DNA of 64,000 nt. It comes from Bolinopsis microptera. Lineage: Eukaryota; Ctenophora; Tentaculata; Lobata; Bolinopsidae. Every line of letters begins with the position of its first letter. Position 1 is the first letter of the stretch. The notes under the pieces are model-generated. The model ran no database searches. It saw only the letters and a program-made list of their open reading frames with translations, and was not told where the DNA came from. Both the position numbers and the translations under genes were made by a program. Shown piece by piece: positions 24,860-38,690 of the stretch. The stretch lies in the NCBI RefSeq assembly GCF_026151205.1, contig NC_087073.1, positions 14,589,837 to 14,653,836 on the forward strand, given 5' to 3'.

Positions 24860-26093
24860 ATCATCTCTTTTTGATTATAATGTCAGGGTACTTTATAACG
24901 TCGAAATATAAACTGATATCTTCATTAATATTAATAAGGAGGAAGTTTCCACGATTTAGAAATTTTTCATTTAAAAACATTTCCTTGTGTTTAGGTAAGC
25001 ATATCGGTCGATCACTGACTGAATATGCCACTTTATACTCATTCAAGTTGGCATTAAATTCATATATAATGACATTAAAAAGCAGAATTTGTTGGAAATC
25101 ACGAATGAGCAAAATTCTCACTTTTCGCACGTGCAAACTTTGAGCGGACGTTGCGTGCGCATCCAATATTGAATCGCCGTAAATTTTTGCGTGTAATTGT
25201 TTTATATATAGCTTGATAAGCATGCAAAGTTTCAAAGTATTTCAAGAAGAACTGTAATCACAACGGCACTCTAAAGTTGACAGAAAATGACGAAAACAGC
25301 AATTTACAGTGATTTTAGTAATTTTCTATCAATTTGGGCGTGTCCCCACGTGTGCAACTTTTCGATTTTTAACTTTAAAACTAGCCTAATGCACAATTTA
25401 TACCTATAGAAAGCAGAACTGAGCTCCACAACCCAAGGCATGGCCCAACACCAGAGAATACTAAATCGCAAAATTGACGTTTTTATAAAATAATTCTTCA
25501 AAAAAGCACAAACTTCAATGACGAATATCTTTATGAAGGAGCAAGCTAGAAAAACTTTCCGGTAGATTTTCAGAATGCTTGAACAATTATCTAAGATAAA
25601 AAATTCCTCAGATTTTGAATTCAATTACTTTTTAATGGTGTAAAATCATTTTTAAAAGTTATTACTTTGTCAAAAATCAAGTTTTAAAAACGGTTAACTT
25701 GATGACGTCATCAAGGGGTGTTCATGACGTCAAATAATTTGTTTATACAATGTAAACTAAAGTGTAAACAATTATTTTCAAGACCTGTGGTCGGAAATTG
25801 CTGTATCTTTTATACTTTTGAATCTATGGACAATTAAAAACAGGCTACATTTGACTGGCAAAGCGTCTATCCCTGAATATATGTATGTATGTATGTATCA
25901 CGACAATCTATCGTAAAACACGGGTTCTAGAAAACCCATTTCCCGATGATCCTGAGACCTGAAACTTTTTTTGCAGTCGATTTGGTCAACGTCTAGACGC
26001 TCTGAAAAATTTCAGATCTCTAACTTGATTTTAACATGGTTATTAAGGCTCCTGAATATGGCGATTTTGGGTTTTTTACCGAATTTCGTATAA
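24860..26093. repeat. Intergenic AT-rich region with CRE-like palindrome and GTAT microsatellite
   Basis: Contains a perfect palindrome CTTGATGACGTCATCAAG at about 25699-25716, embedding the CRE core TGACGTCA, with another GACGTCA about 30 bp on. A short (GTAT)n run lies at about 25881-25897. Open frames on both strands have biased AT-rich composition and no recognisable domains, so I do not call genes. The whole stretch may be part of a dispersed repeat. Confidence 0.4.
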
Positions 26094-26416
26094 CAGTGCT
26101 GGCGAGTATTTTATGCAAATTTCTTAAAAATCTCAACATAACTATTTTTTATTCCTGTCATCTTTGACATCAAATTAGAATATTTTGAACTAAAATTAAA
26201 TCTGCTGAACGACTTCCGATGAGTCTTAATGCCTGAAAAACTCCTGCCGGAGGCGGCGGCCTTCGGCCGCCTCCTCCGGCCGGAGTGCACGCTTCGCGTG
26301 CACGAAAGAGGCTTGTAACGTGTACCAAAGGGGGTATAATAGTAAAGGGGGTATAATAGTAAAGGGGGTACATAGTATACCCACAATAAATGCACCGGTC
26401 GTGCTTGCCAGCACTG
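26094..26416. mobile_element. Possible hAT-like MITE with GC-rich hairpins
   Basis: Starts CAGTGCTGGCGAG and ends CTTGCCAGCACTG, 13-bp inverted termini with one mismatch of the CAGNG type seen in hAT elements. Inside are a very GC-rich palindrome (about 26248-26282, GGCGGCGGCC...GGCCGCC), a second hairpin GTGCACGC/GCGTGCAC, and three copies of AAAGGGGGTA-type repeats (about 26325-26370). I see no 8-bp target duplication, so the element limits are uncertain. Confidence 0.5.
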
Positions 26417-26959
26417 TGATACTCTAGTACAGCTACTTATGACTTACTACTAGTAGTAGTGGTAGTACTACCTAAGCAATATTCAATGTCTCAAAAATAT
26501 AATCAATAATGATACTCGTGTATCACGCTGCTCGGATCACGGTACCAGTCTGCAGATAAGGATCACTTGACCACCACTACAATACCTAACTGTACACACC
26601 GTGGGAAGGTCCAGCTCTACTGCCGCGAGAAAGACGTGAAATTAGCATGAAGTACTGTGTTTGCGGTGCTTGTTAGTAATTTCATTACTAGTACTACTGC
26701 AGCACTTCTCACTGTAGAAACTAATCAGCAGTACTACTTCTCACTGTAGAAACTAATCAGTCTGTCCGTATCAGTCATCACAACTTGTACATGATCATCG
26801 GCTATCATATGATTATTGATCATGCGGCTTTAGTCCATTTCCCTCATCCCTAAAGGGATCCTAGCGATTATATTTACACTTTACATGGCTCGCAGTTGGC
26901 GCTATTCATTCAAAATTGAACGGTTATGATTAAAAGGCTGATAGCTCTGGACATACTAT
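26417..26959. other. Intergenic, nothing recognised
   Basis: AT-rich DNA with short duplications (for example CTTCTCACTGTAGAAACTAATCAG twice near 26705-26760). No gene seen. Confidence 0.4.
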
Positions 26960-26967
26960 TACTAATG

Positions 26968-27180
26968 GGTTCACGTACTGTAGTGCGACACGTACTCTAG
27001 TGCGACATGTACCCTAGTGCGAAACCTCCAAGATCGACCATGTCGCAGTTGAGTACGTTACCTGGATCGTAGTGCGACACGTACCCTAGTGCGACAGAGA
27101 ATGTTCAAGGCCGACACTGTCGCACTACAGTGCGCTACCTGGACTGTAGTGCGACACGAACTAAAGTGCGACAAAGCACT
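26968..27180. repeat. Left subterminal GTGCGACA repeat cluster
   Basis: About nine copies of TAGTGCGAC (or the inverse GTCGCACTA), usually followed by ACGTAC. They are spaced 17-30 bp apart and mirrored by the cluster at 40165-40301. This is typical of transposase-binding subterminal repeats. Confidence 0.75.
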
Positions 27181-28159
27181 TTACACATTCACTAGGTCAT
27201 GTTGCTGCATCTTCCTTCTCCAGCCGTCAGGATAGAGTCAGTGGATAGTCACCAGCTGCGTGAACAAGTTAGTCGAGGTGCTGTAGGTACCATCGATGAC
27301 AAGATGAGGGGCCTCAGTAGTGTGGTTGGTTTTATCCGATTTTTTTAGATTTTTATGGAGGTTGTACCATTGTAAAACTTACATTGTGACAGTATAGATG
27401 GCGAAATATTTTTGAAAATGGTCCTAACACAGCTTTGATCGTAACAATAACATTGGGTGAATAGATTGGGTGAACAAACTATGAAGCAGGCAATTATATG
27501 TGCTCATCCATCATTCTGCATATGTAAGCTCAGTAGTTTAATTGCTGATTCATACTCAATGGTGAATCGATAGAATTCATGTGTCGGAGATCTCGTGAGA
27601 ACACCTTTTAATAATTATAGCCCTCAGGATCGCATTATCCCGATCCGGCCGTAATGTGTATTGAGGTATGCACTAATTGTAGTGGTGAACGGTTGCAGCT
27701 CAGGCTATGTTTCAGTATAACTATATATCAGAGATCGCAGTATATTTACATTCTACTCGGATTGCAGATTGAAATATTTTCCTGTTGGAACCATGACACA
27801 TGCAGGGGAATACCAAAATATTAATTGTAGTTGTACAACTAATATGATCAATAATTAATAACGGCAACGCTAATTTGTCCTTATTGGACTTTATTTTTAC
27901 GGACATAAGTTAATAGTTGCTGCAAATGCCAAATGCTACAACTACAAGTTAAGCCCTATAAGCGTTCATTTTAATGTCCGTTCATTTTAATTTTAATATC
28001 CGTTCGAATATTGGCGGACGTTTTAAATTGTAATTAAATAGACCATTGAGCGGTCGCGTTTATTTTAATGTCCGCTCAAAATTATTCCCGTTCACATTAT
28101 TTCCGGTTGCAGTACGGGTAAAATAACGTCCGAATAAAGCTATCCGATAAGCTCAGGCA

Positions 28160-28564
28160 GAGCTTTCGGACTGCGTAAAACTAAACAACTTGAAACGTTG
28201 AAGAACGCCGTTAAGACATCTGTTGTTAACTCACCTAAAACACAAACATACAGATCAATGGCGAAGAATTCACAGCCAACTGAGCAAGTCATAAGCTCGG
28301 AAACGCTCAAAAGCGTAGTAAAACGTGTTGTCGAGGAAGAGGACCGCAGTCTAGTCGCAACGTCATTGTATTTGGTCTGTTACAAGGGAGCGAGATATAT
28401 AGAGAACTTATTGACACAGTTAGCGTGATTTTCCAAAACATTGGACAGAAACCGAAGATTGTTGAAGCGTGCAAAATTGCCAAAAAATCTAAGGACAATT
28501 TAGTTACAGCATCATTAATAAATGAGCAATTACGTTATTCGTTTAAGTTATTGCAAAATATTTG
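28160..28564 (+). pseudogene. LINE ORF1-like fragment in left arm, copy A
   Basis: Reads as a piece of a protein with the block LKSVVKRVVEEEDRS followed, after a frameshift, by NVIVFG, KPKIVEAC and LRYSFK. This pattern resembles the nucleic-acid-binding ORF1-type proteins of some invertebrate LINEs (from memory). A 4-bp insertion (CTAG, around 28351-28354) relative to copy B breaks the frame at DRS. No start-to-stop gene is present. Confidence 0.55.
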
Positions 28565-29099
28565 ATTCCAATAAATAAAATCCGCCTTGTGCCGCGTGCG
28601 CTAATTTACTAATTCTGTACTCGCCTGCGTACACTGTACTGTACAGTGTACAGCAGGAGCAGGCCTGCAGGCATCATGCTACATGCGATTTTACAAATAA
28701 TGTTCGACTTCAATTTAGACTTTCAGTTGTTGTAGTTGTACTGTATACTAATTGTGTCGGTTTATATATTTACCAGGCGGCGCTCAAATTGCATGATCAA
28801 TAACGCTAATTTGTCCTTATTGGACTTTATTTTTACGGACATAAGTTAATAGTTGCAAATGCCAGATGCTACAAGTTAAGCACTAGCGTTCATTTTAATG
28901 TCCGTTTATTTTAATATCCGTTCGAATTTTGGCGGACGTTTTAAATTGTTAGTAAATAGAGCATTGAGCGGTCACGTTTATTTTAATGTCCTCTCAAAAT
29001 TATGGCTACGCCCGTTCACATTATTTCCGGTTGCGGTACGGGTAAAATAACGTCCGAATAAAGCTATCCGATAAACTCAGGCAGAGCTTTCGGACTGTA

Positions 29100-29463
29100 A
29101 AACTGGACAACTTGAAATGTTGAAGAACGCCGTTAAGACATCTGTTGTTGACTCACCTAAAACACAAACATACAGTTCAATGGCGAAGAATTCACAGCCA
29201 AAGCTGAGCAAGTCATAAGCTTGGAAACGCTCAAAAGCGTAGTAAAACGTGTTGTTGAGGAAGAGGACCGCAGTCGCAACGTCATTGTATTTGGTCCGTC
29301 ACAAGGGAGCGAGATATATAGAGAACTTATTGACACAGTTAGCGAGATTTTTCAAAACATTGGACAGAAACCGAAGATTGTTGAAGCGTGCAGAATTGCC
29401 ACGAAATCTAAGGACAATTCAGTTACAGCATCATTAATAAGTGAGCTTACGTTATTCGTTTAA
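29100..29463 (+). pseudogene. LINE ORF1-like fragment in left arm, copy B
   Basis: Same block as copy A but with NVIVFG in frame after EEEDRS. Here a 2-bp insertion upstream (near 29200, CCAAAGC versus CCAAC) breaks the N-terminal part, so the two copies carry different lesions. The coding similarity runs to about LRYSFK and then passes directly into the TCTG array. Confidence 0.55.
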
Positions 29464-29945
<482 letters not shown>

Positions 29946-30733
29946 AATTTCCGAGCGGCTTAATTAAGAAAACGGTAAGAGTTACGGCAGTCTCTATATT
30001 TACTAGGCGTTTTTAATGCTAAATGTGTTTCACTTTCAGTGTTTCATAGGTAATGAAACATATTAACATAATATTAATATTATGAATTGGGTCATGCCAT
30101 GTGAATTTTATATGCTAATCTGCATTCATCACGTTTTTTATACTAATAAATTATTCTTATGTAATGAGTAAGCACGAGAATTTACCTATGATACTAATAC
30201 TAATAATAATAATTAGAACCCATAGATTTATTTTTTCTGGCATTACCATTTAGTGTCAAAATTCGTGCTACCCAGGGTCTGCAGGCCACCTGGCCACCCA
30301 TGATGGGGTGTCATAATCATGTATTTGTAACTTGCGGTGGATCGAACAAGTAGCTTCAAAACTATTTGGACTGTAATACTAATATGTAATAGCCCCTAGG
30401 CTTATTATTATATTAAACAACATAACTCATGATGCTAATTTGCTCAAAAGACACTTTTAACACATTTCTCAAGGTAACTTCATGATAGCTATTAGAGCCT
30501 CAGACGTGTTACCGAAGCTCTAATGTTCTACAAAAAAATGTATAATCATGTTTTTGGCTAATACTATGACAAAATTAAAAACTACTCTTTTCGTAATTCA
30601 TTTATTTGCAAAACTTTGATTATCAGAACAGTATTTCAATAATAATAGTAATACTATTTTCCAAAAGTGCTTATCTATCAAAAGTTTATTAACATCTACT
30701 TTCAGTTTATAGATTACACTAATCTTAAGTCTA

Positions 30734-33700
30734 TTAATCGAAATCCTTAAATAATTCCCTGTTAAAGGGCGTATCTTTAACTTTCTTCGACTTTGGAGTC
30801 GAGTCTGTATCAGTTCTGTACCGCTTGTGCGTTACTCTACCCGAAAACTCTTTCCGTGCAGCTCCTATCTGGAGGACACTCATCAATTGAGTGTCTTCAG
30901 TCCGTCGTCGTTGAACAGCGTGGGACACAAGTGCGACAGTGTGCTCCACAGATTGACTATGGCAAGGAATCCTACAAACCAGAGGGTCTTCCCGTATCTT
31001 TTCCAGTTCAGCACTTGACATTACGGAGAGGAGGGGAGGGCACGTTACTCGCTCCCACTCATTGTCGTACGTCTGGAAGAATATCTTCATTGGAACCGGA
31101 CCGTTCTCTTTCTGAATGAAGGGCAAATTAGTTATTTGATCGGTAAATCGTAATAATAATATAACTGAAACAGGGACAGAGTTCGTGGTATATTTGACAG
31201 ACTAGGTAGACTCAGCAAATTAGTTAACAAATTCTGCATTCTGCTAGTTCAGTAGAATGAACGCACAGTCTTACTTTTCGTTTGTCAGATTTTGATGCAA
31301 AAGCATAATATCGGCAGACTTACTAAGTCTGCCGATCACTTAACATGGTCACTTAACATGGTAAAGTATCGTCAAATGGTTTGGAAATCAAACCATTGCA
31401 TAATTACAATATCACTATAGTTATACATGCTCTATAAACTCACCTCAACTTTCATTCTGACCATCTCAAAATATGTCGTACATTTGAAGACTATCTTCGG
31501 GCACTTGAAATGTCGGATTCGTCTAGGTCGCCGAACGCCAGACTCTCTTTCAACGTGCTTGTCCCACTCCTCTGAACGACGAATATTCTTTACGATCCCT
31601 ATTCCTTTCTCTCGATGGTCTCTGTTGTGATCGCCTGGATAATAAATATGTATATAAAGTTTTTTACAATAGATGTAAAATATTGTTGGTTGGATATTGT
31701 GTTAAAGTCAAGTGATTCTAAGAGCACCTGCACATTTATAATTTATAACCGCAAGAATTCGGACGTAAGCACAGAATACCACTACCAGCTGAATATTCAC
31801 TGCTCTGATAGTAATAGTATCATATTGTTATTTTATAATAGACAGTTTTTGGGAGTTCCAAATAGTTTTTGGTTATTCTGATCTGCTATTTTAAGTGTGC
31901 CTAGCTATATTACCCACTTTCCGTATTCATTTTTTGTTGTTGTTATTCTTACCTAGCATGGCGAGTATCACACTCTCGGGATGAGCCATATAGCCGTTCT
32001 GTTGTATTGACTCGAATATGACCTTACGCTCTGCTGGTTCGCAGTGTTCTCTTGTGAACCGTATTTGGTCAAATAGGTGGGCTGGGGCGTCTATTAAGCT
32101 GCTCTTCATCTTGATGTTGGCAAACACCTATTGAGATTTAGTCCGATTTAATAGAAATTCTGAGTAACTTTGGTACTTAAGGGAAACATAGGCTGAACAT
32201 TCTCTGATTTTCATCAATATTGTAAGAGCATTTAAATTTGAATAAACATTAGCAATCAATTCACAAGTGCCAGCACTGTAATCTGATTTTTACCTTGTAA
32301 TAGACATTTACAATAAAGTTGACCATCCTCTCTAAACACTCCGAAATATGGGAGTTGTAGGTAAGATCCCCCGAAATGTAAAATCGGAGGATTCTGGCCC
32401 CAAACGTAATCCACCGAGCAGTGGAGCAGTTTCCTATCGCGTTATACACGAAGTTGTCGTGTAAACCAGTCTCGACAGTGATGCAGTACTTATACATAAG
32501 TTTTGCATCATTTGACATCTTACTCAGCGTCTGAAAAAAAACAGATTGTTATTAATTTTAACGTTGCTAGGTAAGAGCTCTATGATTTTGTCGAACATTA
32601 TCGCAATGATTGATAAACATGGAACTGCAAAACGGTTCAGTAAGTTATCTTCCCAGCAAATTATAAACGTAGTTACTATCTAACAATAAGATTATCCATT
32701 ATTAACCATATCAATTTTAAATTATATATCACCTCTTGGGGCAGTCGAGGAAAACCTTTGCCAATCTTTTTAAATACTCTAACTGGTTTCAGCCAAAGTT
32801 CGTTGGACATAATGAAGGGCCCCATAGGTCCGTCAAAGTCACCAGGTGCTGTAATGATATATAATAATGATATACACGTTATTTTGAGTGTAAGTGTAAG
32901 AATTAACGATGATAATATTAATTGTAAAGTGAAATTTATTGGCGTAGTTATCGAGGAAATCCCTGCAATCGTTATAGTAATAAGGAATGTTTAATACTGT
33001 GGAAATTCTGAACTGTTATTTTAAAATACTATAACATATCTTCAAATTTAAAATAAATAACACACCCTTGGTACTTCCTCCATAGTGAAAGTACAATTTT
33101 CTCAAGGGGAGTTCCACTTGGTGTAAGAGGCACAGGGCTCTTTGGAGTGTTCGATGTAGCAGAACCTCAAACTCTCGAAAAGCACCTCCCTGAAAATTGT
33201 TTATTTTAATATGTTTTAACGAACGAAATGGTTGTCTAATAGTATCCAATGCTCAGCTAAAAGATGAAAAGTTCCTTATCTGAAATGAAAAATAAGTTAT
33301 TTACTTACCAGATAGCCAGAATTAACACTAGTGTTGTCTCCACCTATACACAATGTTTTGTCCGTGCTTATCCCTCGACTTTCAAAGTAGTTACACAATC
33401 CCAGAGCAAGGCCTTTACCTGTGGTATGAAGATTAAGTAATCAACAAAGAATCGGCATAAATGTAACATTGTAACTGCAGAACCTATTCCGGAAATCTAA
33501 TGCAACATTAAAATGGAACGAGACATATATAACGTTAGTCGTTAGACCGTTTATTATGTACCAATGATCAAAATAACATCGCAATGTATAAAAATATATT
33601 CATCTAAGTATAATCTTTATCTAGTGCTTACCAGTCGATTGCTCAGGAACAAACATCCCCAAAGGGATCGCACCAGGCTGTTCTACCACAGAGTAGTGGC

Positions 33701-35264
33701 TCCGTTTCCCCACACTATGTCGTATGTGACCTTTTTCATCTTTTTGGCTCATCCTTATATTCTTATCCTCCTTTCCGTCAAAGAATATTGCTGCAAAATA
33801 GCTGTTTTTAATCTAAAGCGTACTAATTCTAATGGTAAAGTTAATGTCGCTGTTTATTTTTAAAATTGGTAATATAAACATGTTCAAAAGTTAAAAAATA
33901 ACCTGGTGAAAACATTATATTATGTACAAACCTAACGGAGAACGAGTAGACAGAGCTTCAAGCCTCTTTTTCCCATCTCTTCCACGGATGCTTTCGAGTT
34001 TTGACCGGGGAACAACATATGGCTGCTGCAGGAGACCACCCTTGTAAAGTTCTTTGCAAAACAATGTTAACGTGCGTGCATTCGACTCCGTGCCGGCAGA
34101 ATTTCTTTCCAACTCAGCTGCCATACCATCCAGATTGCAGTTCAGATAAGTGGACACCGTGACTCTCGGAGTGCTAGCAGAAGAACTGGAAGAGGCTGGT
34201 TGATAATCACGATCCTTTTCATCTCTCGGGTCAATGTTAGTGTGTTGGCTTGCCGAGTCCTCGCTTATATAAGCCTGTCGTTGACATCATAAGTATATTT
34301 TGTATTATTATCCGTGATCGGTGATTCAATTAATGGCCGGGCATTTATCTACTATTTAGTGAAAATAAAAGTTGTGTTATGTGATCTCAAATTGTTCATT
34401 GCAAACAATCAATTACAGTGTCGGCTCAGAGATTAAAATTAATAATTTGACAGTCAATGGTATTAATATTATTTTAGTTTATAAAATTTTAAAATAAATA
34501 GGTTATGTTAAACAAATAATTCTGTATTCGTATTGAAACGTGCTTACTTGCAATGATGTTGATGTAGTAACGTCACTGAGAGCAGGAGTGATGAGATTAA
34601 CTTGCACAGGGGCTTCAACTTCAAGTTTCTTTTTGGGTAGGACATCAAAAGGTTCATTTAGACTGTCGGTGAACTTGTCCATCGTAGACTTTGCCGTATT
34701 AACTGAGAGACCTCGAAGTTTTGTATTGATGATTTTGATTTTCCTGTAATAGTTTCAAATTACAAACAGCGTAACCAATGTGACAAGAAATATAAAGCAT
34801 AAACACAAAATATTAAGTAGTATATATTATATATAGAACAAATTATGAATATCAGTCACGATTGGCAATTATCCACATCGCCCGCATCGGACATGATCGC
34901 TAAATGCAAACTGGATAAACAGAAACTGAATAGATATCAACAAATCGGAAAAATCACTCAGATATGAAGTTTATGATCGGATAGTATGTATGTATATTGA
35001 CAACAAATATGAAGCATAAAAATATGCAACTTACCCAGCAATAGTAGGTGAAATTCTACGAACTTCGGACTTTTCTGTGACATCGTACAAAGAAAGCAGG
35101 TCAACAGCAACAGGACGGTAGAAATCAACAATCGAAAGTTTTTTCTTTCTACCAGTGTTGGCTTCTTCGACGAGAAAGAGTAAATGTGATAAAACATGAC
35201 GTAGCAGAGTTGGACGGCAAGAGGGATTTAAACGATCTGGTTTAACAAAATCTTCAAGTTTCAT
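30734..35264 (-). CDS. Transposase of the foldback element (DDE/RNase-H-like, CxxH type), 11 exons
   Basis: Exons in transcription order: 35264-35035, 34743-34548, 34274-33932, 33790-33632, 33418-33309, 33189-33066, 32848-32733, 32530-32294, 32127-31953, 31634-31444, 31111-30734. All introns are GT-AG, phases match, and no stop interrupts the predicted 752 aa. Candidate catalytic landmarks are D337 in GGDNTSVNSG, C366-x2-H369 in CLLHQVELPLRKL (the C/DxxH signature found between the second Asp and the Glu in hAT, MULE, P and related transposases) and E683 in PCHSQSVE. The second Asp is not certain. Basic stretches in exons 3 and 11 could be nuclear localisation signals. From memory, the blocks IFFDGKEDK, EQPGAIPLG and PCHxQ-VE also occur in long uncharacterised invertebrate proteins, often transposon-associated. 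I infer it cuts and pastes the surrounding element. Exact superfamily is unknown. Confidence 0.85.
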
Positions 35265-35926
35265 GGTGGGCTCAAAAGTTTATAAAACTGGTGTTATTGA
35301 TGCAGATGGCGTTGTTTTATTTATAGTTATATGATTATTGAATATTGAGGCTAATTGTGGGAATTGAGAAGCATAGATATTGGGCACATCAAACGATTTT
35401 TTTGCAGGGCATTTGAACTTCGGTAACAGTAATTTAGAAGTTACCTTGAACAATGTGTTAAAAGTGTCTATTGAGTAAATTAACATCATGAGTTATGTCG
35501 TTTAATAAGCTTAAGGGCTATTAAAGTCCAAATTGTTTCGAAGCTAATTGTTCGATCAACCGCAAGTTACATGATTATACCACCCCGTCATGGGTGGGTA
35601 GCACTAGCACCAATTTGACACTAAATGGTAATTTCAGAAAAAATTAATCCATGAGTTCTAATTATTCTTAATAGTAGGTAAATTCTCGTGCTTACTCATT
35701 ACATAATAATAATTTATTAGTATAAAAACCGTGATGAATGCAGATTAGCATATAAAATTCACATGGCATGACCCAATTCATAATATTAATATTATGTTAA
35801 TATGTTTCATTACCTGGGGACCTCAGCTTTTGTGTTTATAAACAGAATGACAAGTTGAACGCCGCCTAGTAAATATATAGACCACCGTAACTCTTACCGT
35901 TTTCTTGATTAAGCCGCTTGGAAATT

Positions 35927-36900
<974 letters not shown>

Positions 36901-37439
36901 GTCCGAAAGCTCTGCCTGAGTTTATCGGATAGCTTTATTCGGACGTTATTTTACCCGTACCGCAACCGGAAATAATGTGAACGGGCGTAGCCATAATTTT
37001 GAGAGGACATTAAAATAAACGTGACCGCTCAATGCTCTATTTACTAACAATTTAAAACGTCCGCCAAAATTCGAACGGATATTAAAATAAACGGACATTA
37101 AAATGAACGCTAGTGCTTAACTTGTAGCATCTGGCATTTGCAACTATTAACTTATGTCCGTAAAGATAAAGTCCAATAAGGACAAATTAGCGTTATTGAT
37201 CATGCAATTTGAGCGCCGCCTGGTAAATATATAAACCGACACAATTAGTATACAGTACAACTACAACAACTGAAAGTCTAAATTGAAGTCGAACATTATT
37301 TGTAAAATCGCATGTAGCATGATGCCTGCAGGCCTGCTCCTGCTGTACACTGTACAGTACAGTGTACGCAGGCGAGTACAGAATTAGTAAATTAGCGCAC
37401 GCGGCACAAGGCGGATTTTATTTATTGGAATCAAATATT

Positions 37440-37840
37440 TTGCAATAACTTAAACGAATAACGTAATTGCTCATTTATTAATGATGCTGTAACTAAATTG
37501 TCCTTAGATTTTCTGGCAATTTTGCACGCTTCAACAATCTTCGGTTTCTGTCCAATGTTTTGGAAAATCACGCTAACTGTGTCAATAAGTTCTCTATATA
37601 TCTCGCTCCCTTGTAACAGACCAAATACAATGACGTTGCGACTAGACTGCGGTCCTCTTCCTCGACAACACGTTTTACTACGCTTTTGAGCGTTTCCGAG
37701 CTTATGACTTGCTCAGTTGGCTGTGAATTCTTCGCCATTGATCTGTATGTTTGTGTTTTAGGTGAGTTAACAACAGATGTCTTAACGGCGTTCTTCAACG
37801 TTTCAAGTTGTTTAGTTTTACGCAGTCCGAAAGCTCTGCC
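37440..37840 (-). pseudogene. LINE ORF1-like fragment in right arm, copy A'
   Basis: Mirror of the copy at 28160-28564, including the 4-bp insertion after EEEDRS. The lesion therefore predates the duplication or homogenisation of the arms. Confidence 0.55.
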
Positions 37841-38690
37841 TGAGCTTATCGGATAGCTTTATTCGGACGTTATTTTACCCGTACTGCAACCGGAAATAAT
37901 GTGAACGGGAATAATTTTGAGCGGACATTAAAATAAACGCGACCGCTCAATGGTCTATTTAATTACAATTTAAAACGTCCGCCAATATTCGAACGGATAT
38001 TAAAATTAAAATGAACGGACATTAAAATGAACGCTTATAGGGCTTAACTTGTAGTTGTAGCATTTGGCATTTGCAGCAACTATTAACTTATGTCCGTAAA
38101 AATAAAGTCCAATAAGGACAAATTAGCGTTGCCGTTATTAATTATTGATCATATTAGTTGTACAACTACAATTAATATTTTGGTATTCCCATGCATGTGT
38201 CATGGTTCCAACAGGAAAATATTTCAATCTGCAATCCGAGTAGAATTTAATGTGTAAATATACTGCGATCTCTGATATATAATATAGTTATACTGAAACA
38301 TAGCCTGAGCTGCAACCGTTCACCACTACAATTAGTGCATACCTCAATACACATTACGGCCGGATCGGGATAATGCGATCCTGAGGGCTATAATTATTAA
38401 AAGGTGTTCTCACGAGATCTCCGACACATGAATTCTATCGATTCACCATTGAGTATGAATCAGCAATTAAACTACTGAGCTTACATATGCAGAATGATGG
38501 ATGAGCACATATAATTGCCTGCTTCATAGTTTGTTCACCCAATCTATTCACCCAATGTTATTGTTACGATCAAAGCTGTGTTAGGACCATTTTCAAAAAT
38601 ATTTCGCCATCTATACTGTCACAATGTAAGTTTTACAATGGTACAACCTCCATAAAAATCTAAAAAAATCGGATAAAACCAACCACACTA

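Noticed and set aside
24850-25624. AT-rich open frames on both strands near 25 kb
   Set aside because: Composition-driven Ile/Lys/Leu-rich frames with overlapping antisense frames, no domains and no splice context.
26417-26960. tRNA or SINE candidates in the intergenic regions
   Set aside because: I looked for B-box-like GTTCGA-type blocks with a matching A-box and acceptor stem here and elsewhere and found none that fold convincingly.
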